The translations under genes were made by a program, and so were the position numbers. A stretch of DNA of 64,000 nucleotides from DAHUZL01 sp035533215 (GTDB taxonomy: Bacteria; Chloroflexota; Dormibacteria; Aeolococcales; Bog-877): positions 62,001 through 126,000 of the forward strand of contig DATLUG010000010.1 in assembly GCA_035533215.1 (NCBI GenBank), given 5' to 3'. The notes under the pieces were generated by a model. That model searched no databases. It saw only the letters and a list, made by a program, of their open reading frames with translations, and was not told the DNA's origin. Shown here piece after piece: positions 16,620-25,147 of this stretch; the first letter of the stretch is position 1; each line of letters opens with the position of its first letter.

Positions 16620-16993
16620 GCTATGGGGCCCCCGGCGACGGCCCGCCGGGCCCGCGGGCTGGCCACCGCCGGCCGGGATCGCGCTCAGGGTGCGGCGGCT
16701 GCCGTCCGGGTTGACGAGCACCAGCCCCGCGTCCGGGGCGAGCGTCTCCGCCACCAGCTCCGCCCCCTGCCACACCTGCCAGATCCGCGCTGAGACCGGG
16801 CCACCCCCTGACGGCGCTGGGCCCCGGCCGCGTAGATCTCGCCGAGGAGGCGCGCGACCCTGGGCGGGATGGGACGGCCGCTGCCCCAGGCGGTGGCGAC
16901 GTACGGGGCCGCCGTCCCGTACACGATGCGCTGCACCGCCTGGGCCACCGCCTCGGCGGCGGGGACGCTCCACTGATCACCGTCGATGAGCAT
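16620..16993 (-). pseudogene. frameshifted small gene of unknown function
   Basis: Read from the ATG at 16993 the product is protein-like (MLIDGDQWSVPAAEAVAQA ... VARLLGEIYAAGAQRRQG), then becomes arginine/serine noise. In the next frame the protein-like character resumes at GGPVSARIWQVWQ and continues as GAELVAETLAPDAGLVLVNP. Adding one G to the run of five at 16804-16808 joins both parts perfectly. The 3' end is unclear because the second frame runs into the antisense of the NUDIX gene. It is either a recent inactivating deletion or a homopolymer error. No family recognised. Confidence 0.4.
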
Positions 16994-17503
16994 CCCCGGG
17001 TCCGCGCTGGTCACCGCCCGGGCGCGCGCCGTCCACTGGGCCGGGCGAACGGGTCGGCAGCCGGGCGGCCACGGGGAGCTGTGCCAATGGGAGGTGTCCA
17101 TCGGCGAACTTCTGACCGCCCCAGACGCCAGTGCGCGTCACGCCTGCGCGGGGCTGATCGTGTGGCGGAGTCTGGCCCCACCTGGTCACGGGCAGGGGGC
17201 GCTCCCTCAGGTGTCGGCCCATGAGTCGGGTCGCTGCCGGCGACAAGCCGACGAAGTGGAGACGTCGCCGGCAGCGAGCCCGTCCTGACGCCGGCGAATC
17301 GCGATGGGCCCCGAGCGAGTCGGCAGGCCGGCGCTCTCCTCGTGTCGCAGCTGGGCGCCGGGGAGTGAGGACCGCGGGCGTTTCGCGCGGGAGTTCGTCG
17401 CCGGGGGGCGCCGCATCGACGATCGGGGAGCGACCGGGCGGAGTCCGGGGGGAGCGACCGGGCGGTGCGACCGGCGGCCCATCGCAGTAGCAGGAGACTG
17501 TCC
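16994..17503. other. gene-free stretch in decayed zone
   Basis: About 500 bases with no protein-like frame. It contains the inverted repeat at 17231-17277 and a short tandem duplication around 17430-17465 (GACCGGGCGG occurs twice). AGGAGA near 17491 is the ribosome site of the next gene. Confidence 0.45.
17231..17277. repeat. perfect 14-bp inverted repeat
   Basis: TCGCTGCCGGCGAC (17231-17244) and its exact complement GTCGCCGGCAGCGA (17264-17277) flank a 19-nt loop. There is no T-tract, so it is not a standard terminator. It could be a recombination or transposon-end scar or an RNA hairpin. Confidence 0.6.
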
Positions 17504-18702
17504 ATGACGCGGTACGTGACCGCGAACTGCCTGATCGACGGCACCGGCGCGGAGTCTGTTCGTGACGGTGCGTTGTGGTTGAGGGCGAGCGAATCCGGGC
17601 GGTTGGCTCGCGCGCGTCGGTTCCGTGCCCAGACGGAGCCACCGAGTTGCGGCTGGGACCGCGGACAGTGCTCCCCGGCCTCATCGACATGGATGCTCAC
17701 CTGGGGGTCGGCGAGGTGGTGCGACCGCCTTTCTGGATCGACCAGACTCCGGTGGCGACCAGTCTGGCCGTGGGGAACTGCCGCGAGGCGCTCGATCGCG
17801 GCGTGACGACGGTGCGAGATGTTGGCTCGCGGGGCGACGTCGGGGTGGTGGTGCGATGGGCGGTGGACCACGGGATGATCGAGGGGCCCCGAGTCTACAC
17901 GGCCCGAAACATCATCTGTATGACCGGCGGTCACGGGTCGGCGGGAGAGCCCGGGCTCGGCCATGAAGCCGATGGGATTGACGGAGTCCGGCGTGCCGTG
18001 CGGGAGCAGGTCAAACACGGAGCCGATCTGATAGCAGTGGCCACCAACGGGCCGTTGAACATCCCCGAGTTCAGCCAGGATGAGCTCAGCGCACTGGTCG
18101 ACGAGGCGCACAATGATGGACGCCGAGTGGCCGGCCATGCGTCTATTCTTCCCTCCACCCGCCGTGCGATCGCCGCTGGCGTCGACACCATCGAGCACGG
18201 TTGCGATCTGGACGGGACCGCGGTGGAGCCGATGGTCGCGGCCGGCATCACCTTGGTGCCCACCCTTCTGGTCCATATCCGCACGGTGGAGAACTGGGAC
18301 CGGTTCAAGGACCATCGGATGTACCAGGCGATTCCGATTCGCACCCGCACCCACCGCCGGAGCTTTGAACTTGCATTGTCGGGTGGCGTCCGGATCGCAG
18401 CCGGGGTCGACGCGGGCGGCGAGTCGATCCTCGGATTCGCCGCAGTGGCCGAGGAGGTGGCCGCCATGACTGCGTATGGCATGGACCCGACGCTGGGGAT
18501 CGCGGCGGCAACTGGCAGGGCCGCTGAGGCGCTTGGGGTCGAGGCCGAGCTGGGAACACTGGCACCCGGCCTGTGGGCGGACCTGATCGCGGTGGATGGC
18601 GATCCTATCCACGACGTCGCAGCGCTGCAGCGCGTGGTGCTCACCATGAAGGGGGGACGCGTGCTGCGGTCGGCGATTCCATCCGTGCCCTTGGAACGAT
18701 AG
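17504..18702 (+). pseudogene. frameshifted metal-dependent amidohydrolase
   Basis: Amidohydrolase of the imidazolonepropionase/Xaa-Pro dipeptidase-like group. The N-terminus MTRYVTANCLIDGTGAESV is read from the ATG at 17504 (AGGAGA upstream). At about 17571 the frame must change by one lost base to continue as VVVEGERIRAVG and on to the stop at 18702. Family landmarks remain: PGLIDMDAHLG, CMTGGHG, GHAS, TIEHG and AAGVDAGGES. Two metal sites look damaged: the first His of the usual HxH is Asp (DAH) and the carboxylated Lys position reads VATNG without Lys. The second-frame part alone is 375 residues. Probably a decaying gene. Confidence 0.75.
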
Positions 18703-19050
18703 TATTGCAGTGGAGCGCGTCCCAGTTCGGAGATCTGCCTGGCAGGGCTGTGAGGGTAGTGATTGGGGACTCGACCGGGGTGCCGGCGGTCGGGGCTGAC
18801 ACGTGGCGAAGCCCGGCGGATCGATTGGGATCGATCCCGATGCAGGGGGACCATCTGGGTCAGTGTGGGGGCGAGTCTGTCCGACTCCCCGCGGCCCATG
18901 CGTCAGCAGCGGTGTCCGCACTCACGCCAAGCAGCTGCCACTCGACGACGGGACGTCGAGCCGCAGGCGCGTCTGGGGAGGGCAGCGCGGAGGCGGTTGG
19001 GGGCAAGACGGCTCGATCACCGTGCGGCAGGGGTTGGGGGAGGTCGCCGA
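18703..19050. other. gene-free stretch
   Basis: About 350 bases of lower GC bias than the neighbours, with no protein-like frame on either strand. Short repeats of GATCGAT occur near 18820-18840. Nothing else is supported. Confidence 0.4.
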
Positions 19051-19578
19051 TCACTCGCGCGTCAGGTCGGCGACCGCTGGTTTGGCGCTCTGGCCGTCGA
19101 CGAGCGCGCGGCTCTGAGCTGCGACGGCGATGAGGGCGCGGGAGGCGTCATCGGCGAGGGCAGGGAGCGGGCCGTCGGCGACGCGGCGGATCCGAGCGGC
19201 GGCGTCGCGATGAGCCGGGCGTCGGTCTGGCCGACCAGGGCGAGGTGGTTTGGGAGGTTCCGGCCGGACGTGCCGGAAGGGGACGCGCTGGCCGAGGGCG
19301 ATGAGCGCCCCATGCGCAGACCGCGGGTTCTGGTGGGCTGGCGCACCCAGGAGGCCGGCGAGCGGCGTGGCGACCTCCAGCTCAGCCGTCGTCAGGAGCC
19401 CGAGCTCCTCCAACCGGTCGGGGGTGAGGAGGTGGGTCCCGTCGACGATGAGGAGCACGCGGCGATGGCGCTCGACCGCCTCGGCATCGGGTTCCGGGCC
19501 GACGCGTGCCGCCGTATCGGAGGGTGAGCGGCCGGCCGCTCCTTGTGTCCGGAATGCGCCCGGGCGTCGCTCGGACAC
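19051..19578 (-). pseudogene. remnant of an ExeA-type AAA ATPase (transposition helper)
   Basis: Fragments match the C-terminal half of ExeA/TniB-like AAA ATPases that accompany transposases: RVLLIVDGTHLL (Walker B region), LEELGLLTTAELEVATPLAGLL, then LGQRVPFRH, LALVGQTDARLIA, AAARIRRVADG and ALADDASRALIAVAA. The pieces alternate between two reading frames (LRMG and LALVGQTDARLIA are in the other frame), requiring about four indels. The Walker B acidic pair is destroyed (VDGTH where VDEAH is expected), and the P-loop half is not found upstream. No transposase is left. Clear evidence of an old insertion element. Confidence 0.7.
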
Positions 19579-20413
19579 TCATTCCGGGGTCTGCATGTTG
19601 AGCCAGCTGGGGGCCGCCAGCTGGCCGGCGCCGGAGCGGTCGGCGGCGCGAACTCCCGCCAGGCGCCGCAGCGGGTCTGACCGACTCGTCATGACCGTGA
19701 CCGGCGTCGACCCGCACCGAGCCCTCGACAGCCCGGCGGGGCAGGCGCATGGAGCGGAGGACCGCTCGCCGCCATGCGTGGGCCGATGCCGGGCGCGCCA
19801 GCTGGTGGCCGGACGGATCGGGCAGGCTGGGGGGCCCGTACACAGGACGCCCGGAGATGCGGATACTGCGTGACAGGGCCACCGGCACTCCTGGAGGACC
19901 GTTCCGCCGTGACCATCCCCGTGAGCGCGACGCACGCCCAAGCGCTCCCACCGGCGGCCCGCCAGCGGGCGCGGCGGCCCCGCTCGCGGCGGGCCGGGTA
20001 CGCCACCGCGGACGTGTTGCGCACGTCGACGGCGTCGCGGCGGGCTGCTCCCGACTCCCCCCGCTCGCGTCGGGCGGGGGGAGGTGCGCCGGCACCACGG
20101 ATCTCGCCGTCTCCCCGGACTCCCCCCAGGGTGACCGGGACCATGCGTCGTCCGCGGGAGGCTTCCCGGTGACGCGCCGGAAGGCCCCGACCGTGCCTGC
20201 GGACCCGACCTCGGCGACCCCTCCACCTCGTTCGGAGCCGGGCGCCGGAGCCCACTGATCAGCCGAGAAGGGGCGGTCCGGCACCGCCCGCTGCGGCCGG
20301 CCGGGCTGGGACGCCGGGTGTGGCCCGCGCCCCATCGGTCGCCCCGCCGTGACCGCCGGGCGGCTCCCGCTTGCCCGGTCCCGTATGACCGTGCCTGGCG
20401 GCGTCCGACCTAG
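19579..20413. other. gene-free stretch in decayed zone
   Basis: About 830 bases between the ATPase remnant and the exchanger gene. Frames on both strands are open in places but give Arg/Pro/Ser-rich translations without motifs. It may contain unrecognisable debris of the same mobile element. Confidence 0.45.
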
Positions 20414-21424
20414 GTGGGGCAGAGCCTCGGCCTCCTCGCCGGCAGCCTCCTGCTCATGGTGGTCGCCGCGGAGCTCTTCACCAACGCGATCGAGTGGGTG
20501 GGGAGCCGGCTCAACCTCGCGGAGGGTGCCACCGGCAGCCTCCTCGCGGCGGTGGGCACGACCCTGCCCGAGAGCATCGTCCCGGTCGTCGCCCTGGTCG
20601 GCGGCCGACCGGGTGCGACCGGGATCGCGGTGGGGGCGATCGTCGGCGCGCCCCTCCTCCTCGCCACCGCCGGCGCGGCCATCACCGCCCTGGCGGCGCT
20701 CGCCGCCCGCCGGCGGTGGCTCGCCGTCGACGTCGGACACGTGCGCCGCGACCTCACCACCTTCCTCGTCAGCTTCGGTCTCCTCATCGGCAGCACCGTG
20801 TTGCCGAGGCCGGTCCACCTGGGGCTGGCGGTCCTGCTCGTCCTCCTGTACGGCGCCTACGTCGCTCGCACCCTGCGCGCGGCGCGGGGCGGCCCGGCGG
20901 CGTTCCCCGAGCCGCTCCACCTGCTGCGCCTGGGGCGCCGTCCCGTTCCGGGCGGGACCCCGGCCCGGCCCGGCTGGCTTCCGCTGGTCGTCCAGGTGAT
21001 GGTCGGGGCCGCGGCCCTGGTCGTCGCCGGAAACCTCTTCGTCGCCGCCCTCCACGGCCTGGCCGCGGGGGTGAGGCTCCCGGCGCTGGTCCTGTCGCTG
21101 ATCCTGGTGCCGATCGCGACCGAGCTGCCGGAGACGCTGGCGGGCGTGCTCTGGGTGCGGGGCGGCCACGACGGGCTGGCGCTGGGCAACATCGCCGGGG
21201 CGATGGTGCTGCAGTCCACCCTCCCCGCCGTCATCGGGCTCGGCTTCACCCCCTGGCGGCTGACCCGGCCGGCGCTGCTGGCCGCGGCCGCCGCCGCCGC
21301 CGGCGCGCTGCTCATGCTGGCGTGCCTTCGCCGCGGGCGCGGGTTGGAGGCGCGCGCGGTCGCGGTCGGCGGCCTCTGCCTCTACGCGGCCTACGTCGCC
21401 GCGGCCCTGGGCCTGCGCGGCTGA
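20414..21424 (+). CDS. sodium/calcium exchanger-family protein
   Basis: Membrane antiporter of the CaCA superfamily, 336 residues with about ten hydrophobic helices in two halves. Both alpha-repeat signatures are present: GTTLPESIVPVVAL near residue 50 and PIATELPETLAGVLWV near residue 240, whose Glu residues bind the cation. A central Arg-rich loop (residues about 150-185) separates the halves. GTG start. No obvious operon partners. Confidence 0.88.
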   Translation: MGQSLGLLAGSLLLMVVAAELFTNAIEWVGSRLNLAEGATGSLLAAVGTTLPESIVPVVALVGGRPGATGIAVGAIVGAPLLLATAGAAITALAALAARRRWLAVDVGHVRRDLTTFLVSFGLLIGSTVLPRPVHLGLAVLLVLLYGAYVARTLRAARGGPAAFPEPLHLLRLGRRPVPGGTPARPGWLPLVVQVMVGAAALVVAGNLFVAALHGLAAGVRLPALVLSLILVPIATELPETLAGVLWVRGGHDGLALGNIAGAMVLQSTLPAVIGLGFTPWRLTRPALLAAAAAAAGALLMLACLRRGRGLEARAVAVGGLCLYAAYVAAALGLRG

Positions 21425-21461
21425 GGCGACGGCCGCGCCCGGGCGGCCCGGCCCGGACCGC

Positions 21462-23294
21462 TCAGCCGGGGCCGCCGACCGGGTACTCGGGACTCTGCAC
21501 CACCGTCCGGCCCTCCTCACGGAGGGCGGCGAGACGGTCCCGGACCGTGGCGGCGGCTTCGCCGGCCGCCACCACCTCGGTCGCCTCGCCGTCGCGGCGG
21601 CGCAGTTCCACCCCGCCGGCAGCCAGCGAGCGCGGGCTGACCGTGACCCGCAGCGGCATCCCGAGGAGGTCCGCGTCGGCGAACTTCACCCCGGGGGCCA
21701 CGTCGCGGTCGTCGTCGAGCACCTCGATGCCATCGGCCTCCAGCGCCGCCGCCAGCGCGTCGGCCGTCGCGCCCACCTCGGCGTGCGCCCCGCCCAGCCG
21801 GACCAGGTGGACCGGGAAGGGGGCGACCGCGAGCGGCAGCCGCAGGCCCCGATCGTCCCGGTGGGCCTCGGCGACGCAGGCCAGGATCCGTCCCATGCCG
21901 ATGCCGTAGCAGCCCATGACGATCGGGTGGAGCGCCCCCTCGGCGTCGCTGTAGGTGGCGCCCATCGGCTGGCTGAAGTGGGTGCCGAGCTGGAAGGTGT
22001 TGCCGACCTCCACCCCCCGGCGGAGGTGCAGCGGGGCCCCGCAGCGAGGGCAGGCGGCGCCCTCGGCGGCGGCCGCGATGTCACCGACAACGTCGGCTTC
22101 GAAGTCGCGGCCGAGGTTCACGTTGCGGAGGTGGAATCCCTCCTGGTTGGCGCCCGCCACCAGATTGTGGCTGGCGGCGACCAGGTCGTCCACCGCCACC
22201 ACCATCCCCTCGCGGCGGAGGCCGACTGGCGACGCGTACCCGGGCTCGACCCCGGCCGCGCGGATCCGCTCCAGCTCGGCGGGTCGCAGCCACCTGGCCC
22301 CGATGAGATTGCTGAGCTTGGTCTCCTCGACCTCCATGTCGCCGCGGACCAGCGCCATGACCAGGACCTCGGGGGAGGTCCTCGCCCCGGCCCGGGGGGC
22401 GCCCTCGGCCGGAGCCGGCTCCGCCGGGGCTCCGAGCGCGGCGGCGAACAGCACCACCTTGGCGGTGCGCTCGGGCCCGATCCGAAGCGTGCGGGTGAGG
22501 CTGGCGATGGTGGCGGCGCCGGGCGTCGCCACCATCGCCAGGGGGGCCGGCTCCTCGGCGGCGGGCGTGGGCTTGGCGAAGCGCGCCACCTGGCGGTTGG
22601 CGGCGACGTCGCACCGCTCGCAGACGACCAGGATGTCCTCGCCGATGGGGGAGAGGTACATGAACTCATGGGTGACGGTGCCGCCCATCATCCCCGGGTC
22701 GGCGTCCACCGCCAGGAGGTCGGTCAGCCCGCAGCGGGTGAAGATCCGGTGGTAGGCGGTGAAGTGGCGCGCGTACTGGGCCTGGAGGCCCAGCAGGTCC
22801 ACGTCCAGCGTGTACGAGTCCTTCATCGCGAACTCCCGGGTGCGGATCAGCCCGGCCCGGGGCCGCGGCTCGTCCCGGAACTTGGTCTGGATCTGGTACA
22901 GGCAGAGCGGCAGCTGGCGGTAGCTGGTGATCTCGCGGCGGGCGAGATCGGTGACCACCTCCTCATGGGTCATGGCCAGGACCATGTCCCGGCCGGCGCG
23001 GTCCTGGAACCGCACCATCTCCTCGCCGACCGACTGCCATCGACCGCTCTGCTGCCAGATCTCGGCTGGCTGGACCACCGGCAGGAGCACCTCCTGCCCG
23101 CCGATGGCATCCATCTCCTCCCGGACGATGGCCTCGATCCGGTGCAGGGCGCGGGTGCCCAGGGGCAGCGCGCTGAAGATCCCAGCGCTCAGCTGGCGCA
23201 CGTAGCCGGCACGAAGCAGCAGCTGGTGGCCGACGACGTCGGTCTCGGCGGGGGTGCCGCGCAGGCTGCGGGGGAAGAGGACCGAGAGGCGCAC
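21462..23294 (-). CDS. proS: prolyl-tRNA synthetase (bacterial type)
   Basis: Class II synthetase charging tRNA-Pro. Motif 2 region TKFRDEPRPRAGLIRTREF, FAMKDSYTLD and motif 3 GCYGIGMGRILACVAE are intact. The long segment between motifs 2 and 3 is the YbaK-like editing domain of bacterial ProRS, and a C-terminal anticodon-binding domain follows. The 610 residues are slightly fewer than the E. coli enzyme. The GTG at 23294 gives the standard N-terminus MRLSVLFPRSLRGTPAE and lies 9 nt after a TAGGAT -10 box, so translation is probably leaderless. It converges on the exchanger gene. Confidence 0.95.
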   Translation of the reverse strand: MRLSVLFPRSLRGTPAETDVVGHQLLLRAGYVRQLSAGIFSALPLGTRALHRIEAIVREEMDAIGGQEVLLPVVQPAEIWQQSGRWQSVGEEMVRFQDRAGRDMVLAMTHEEVVTDLARREITSYRQLPLCLYQIQTKFRDEPRPRAGLIRTREFAMKDSYTLDVDLLGLQAQYARHFTAYHRIFTRCGLTDLLAVDADPGMMGGTVTHEFMYLSPIGEDILVVCERCDVAANRQVARFAKPTPAAEEPAPLAMVATPGAATIASLTRTLRIGPERTAKVVLFAAALGAPAEPAPAEGAPRAGARTSPEVLVMALVRGDMEVEETKLSNLIGARWLRPAELERIRAAGVEPGYASPVGLRREGMVVAVDDLVAASHNLVAGANQEGFHLRNVNLGRDFEADVVGDIAAAAEGAACPRCGAPLHLRRGVEVGNTFQLGTHFSQPMGATYSDAEGALHPIVMGCYGIGMGRILACVAEAHRDDRGLRLPLAVAPFPVHLVRLGGAHAEVGATADALAAALEADGIEVLDDDRDVAPGVKFADADLLGMPLRVTVSPRSLAAGGVELRRRDGEATEVVAAGEAAATVRDRLAALREEGRTVVQSPEYPVGGPG

Positions 23295-23303
23295 GGGCGC
23301 CCC

Positions 23304-23312
23304 ATCCTACCC
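23304..23312 (-). promoter_or_regulatory. -10 promoter element of proS (leaderless)
   Basis: On the minus strand GGGTAGGAT ends 9 nt before the GTG start at 23294; no Shine-Dalgarno lies between. Confidence 0.6.
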
Positions 23313-23397
23313 GGTCGCCCCGACCGCCCCGGGGCCGGGTCCGGCCCCGATCGGGACCGGACCGAGCCCGCCCCGCCGCCTGGGCGGCGACGCTGGC

Positions 23398-23405
23398 GGT
23401 AGACT
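23398..23405 (+). promoter_or_regulatory. -10 promoter element of the lipoprotein-nfo operon
   Basis: GGTAGACT. The predicted start near 23412 gives a short leader containing GGGAGGA before the ATG at 23449. Confidence 0.5.
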
Positions 23406-23448
23406 GACCGGGTCGTCGGCTGGTCGTGGGAGGACGCCACCGGACACG

Positions 23449-24189
23449 ATGGAGCATGCTCGCCGCCGCCCGCTCCGCCGCGCCGGAGCCCCGGCCGCCG
23501 CCGGGGCCGTCGTGGCCGCTGTGCTCGCCCTCGCCGGGTGCGGGGCGACCACGGGGGTGGATCCGTCCGCCGTCCGCCTGGTGGCGGCGGCCGCCTCGGC
23601 CATGTCGCGGGCCCCCGCCCACGAGCTCCTGGGCAGCGCGCGCGCCGGCCCGGCGGTCGTGCGCTTCGTGGTCACCGTGATCCCGGGTGGCGCGTTCGCG
23701 GGCTCGGTGGAGGCCACCGCGCCACGGATGGGGACGCTCCGCAGCGATGTCATCGCCGTCCGCGGCCGGGTCTTCGTGCGATCGCCGATGGAGCTCGCCC
23801 GCCTCGGGATCACCCACCTGCCCGGGCACCGCGACCCGGCCCGCACCTGGGTGCTGCAACCCGCCCGGATCGCCGCCCAGTACCGCGGCAACGTCGCGCC
23901 CTTCACCGGCGCCGGCCTCGGTCAGACCCTGCGCCGCTACTTCCGCCACGCGCGGATCGCCGGGCGCTGCCGGGTCGGGGCGGTGCGGGCGTTCAAGCTC
24001 GTCGCCGGGGGCGGTGGCATGCGCGCGGTGGTGTACGTTGGCGCGGTGACCCACGACGTCCTGCGCCTGGCGGTGACCGGGGCAGAGCCGGTGGTCCTCG
24101 CCTTCCGCGACTTCGGTCACGCCGGCCGGGTGGCCGCCCCGCCCACCGCCGTCACGTACACCCCGCCGCAGCTCGCCCCCGGCACCTGA
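23449..24189 (+). CDS. putative lipoprotein of unknown function
   Basis: The first 30 residues form a lipoprotein signal: basic n-region (EHARRRPLRR), hydrophobic core and the lipobox LAGC, placing the mature protein on the outer face of the membrane. The remaining ~215 residues have alternating beta-like segments (VVRFVVTVIPGG, VIAVRGRVFVRSP, VVYVGAVTHDVLRLAV) reminiscent of LppX/LprG-type lipid-carrier folds, but no family can be assigned. Length 246 residues. nfo follows after one base, so it heads a run of tightly spaced genes. Confidence 0.75.
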   Translation: MEHARRRPLRRAGAPAAAGAVVAAVLALAGCGATTGVDPSAVRLVAAAASAMSRAPAHELLGSARAGPAVVRFVVTVIPGGAFAGSVEATAPRMGTLRSDVIAVRGRVFVRSPMELARLGITHLPGHRDPARTWVLQPARIAAQYRGNVAPFTGAGLGQTLRRYFRHARIAGRCRVGAVRAFKLVAGGGGMRAVVYVGAVTHDVLRLAVTGAEPVVLAFRDFGHAGRVAAPPTAVTYTPPQLAPGT

Positions 24190-24190
24190 G

Positions 24191-25147
24191 GTGGCGATCC
24201 GGGTCGGGGCCCACGTCTCCGCCACCGGGGGTCTGCTCAGCGCCCTCGACCGCGCCGCGGCGATCGGCGCCGAGGTGGTCCAGGTCCACCCCACCGCCCC
24301 GCAGACCTGGCGCCGGCTCACCCTCGACGCGGAGGCGATCGGGGACGTCCGAAAGCGGATGGCGGGGGCGGGACCGGACACCGTGTTCTTCCACGCCGTC
24401 TATCTCGTGAACCTCGGCACCCCGCGGCCGGAGCTCCTCAGCCAGTCGGTGGGATCGCTGCGCCACTACCTCGAGCTGGCGACATCGCTCGGGGTCACAG
24501 GCGTGATCTTCCACCCCGGCTCCCACCGCGGTCAGGGGTTCGACGTCGTGCTCCCGCAGCTGGCCCGGTCGATGCGCGAGGCCCTCACCGGCGCCGGCCC
24601 CGACACCCGCCTCCTGATCGAGAACAGCGCCGGCGCCGGCGACAACATCGGCTCCACCTTCGCCCAGATCGCCCGCATGCTGGAGGCGGTGGACGACGCC
24701 CGGCTGGGCGTCTGCGTCGACACCGCCCACACCCTCACCGCCGGCTACGACATCGCCAGCGAGGCCGGCCTCGCCCGCACCCTCGACGAGCTGCAGTCCG
24801 CCGTCGGGATGGATCGGGTGCTCGCCGTCCACGCCAACGACTCCAAGGCGCCGCTGGGCTCCAATGTCGACCGCCACGAGAACATCGGGCTCGGGTACCT
24901 GGGGGACGACGGGCTGCGGCGGATCTGCCGCGAGCCCCGCCTCGACCGGTTGCCCTTCATCCTGGAGGTGCCGGGGCTGGAGCGTCAGGGACCGGACCGG
25001 GCCAACGTCGCCCGCCTGCGCGAGCTGGCCGGGCTTCCGCCCCTGCCCCCCCTCGTCGCGGACGCCGCCCAGCCCCCGCCCGGGGCCGCGACCGAGCCCG
25101 ATCCCGGGGCGGTGGCCCGGGCCCGGGGCGCCCAGCCGGTCCGGTGA
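24191..25147 (+). CDS. nfo: endonuclease IV (AP endonuclease)
   Basis: Zinc enzyme cutting 5' to abasic sites in base excision repair. The signatures are present in order: GAHVSATGG, FHPGSHRG, LLIENSAGAGDNIGSTF, GVCVDTAHTLTAGYD, HANDSKAPLGSNVDRHENIG and FILEVPG, giving the His/Glu/Asp ligands of the trinuclear zinc site. Length 318 residues, with a Pro/Ala-rich tail of about 35 residues beyond the usual end. GTG start, 1 nt after the lipoprotein stop. The ROK kinase overlaps its stop (GTGA). Confidence 0.95.
   Translation: MAIRVGAHVSATGGLLSALDRAAAIGAEVVQVHPTAPQTWRRLTLDAEAIGDVRKRMAGAGPDTVFFHAVYLVNLGTPRPELLSQSVGSLRHYLELATSLGVTGVIFHPGSHRGQGFDVVLPQLARSMREALTGAGPDTRLLIENSAGAGDNIGSTFAQIARMLEAVDDARLGVCVDTAHTLTAGYDIASEAGLARTLDELQSAVGMDRVLAVHANDSKAPLGSNVDRHENIGLGYLGDDGLRRICREPRLDRLPFILEVPGLERQGPDRANVARLRELAGLPPLPPLVADAAQPPPGAATEPDPGAVARARGAQPVR

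Noticed and set aside
17560..17580. Programmed frameshift in the amidohydrolase
   Set aside because: No slippery heptamer, no adjacent hairpin or Shine-Dalgarno-like stimulator, and the family is not known for recoding; a plain deletion is simpler.
19690..19760. MTVTGVDPHRA segment resembling the start of an IS110 transposase
   Set aside because: The similarity is limited to about six residues and no downstream transposase motif follows.
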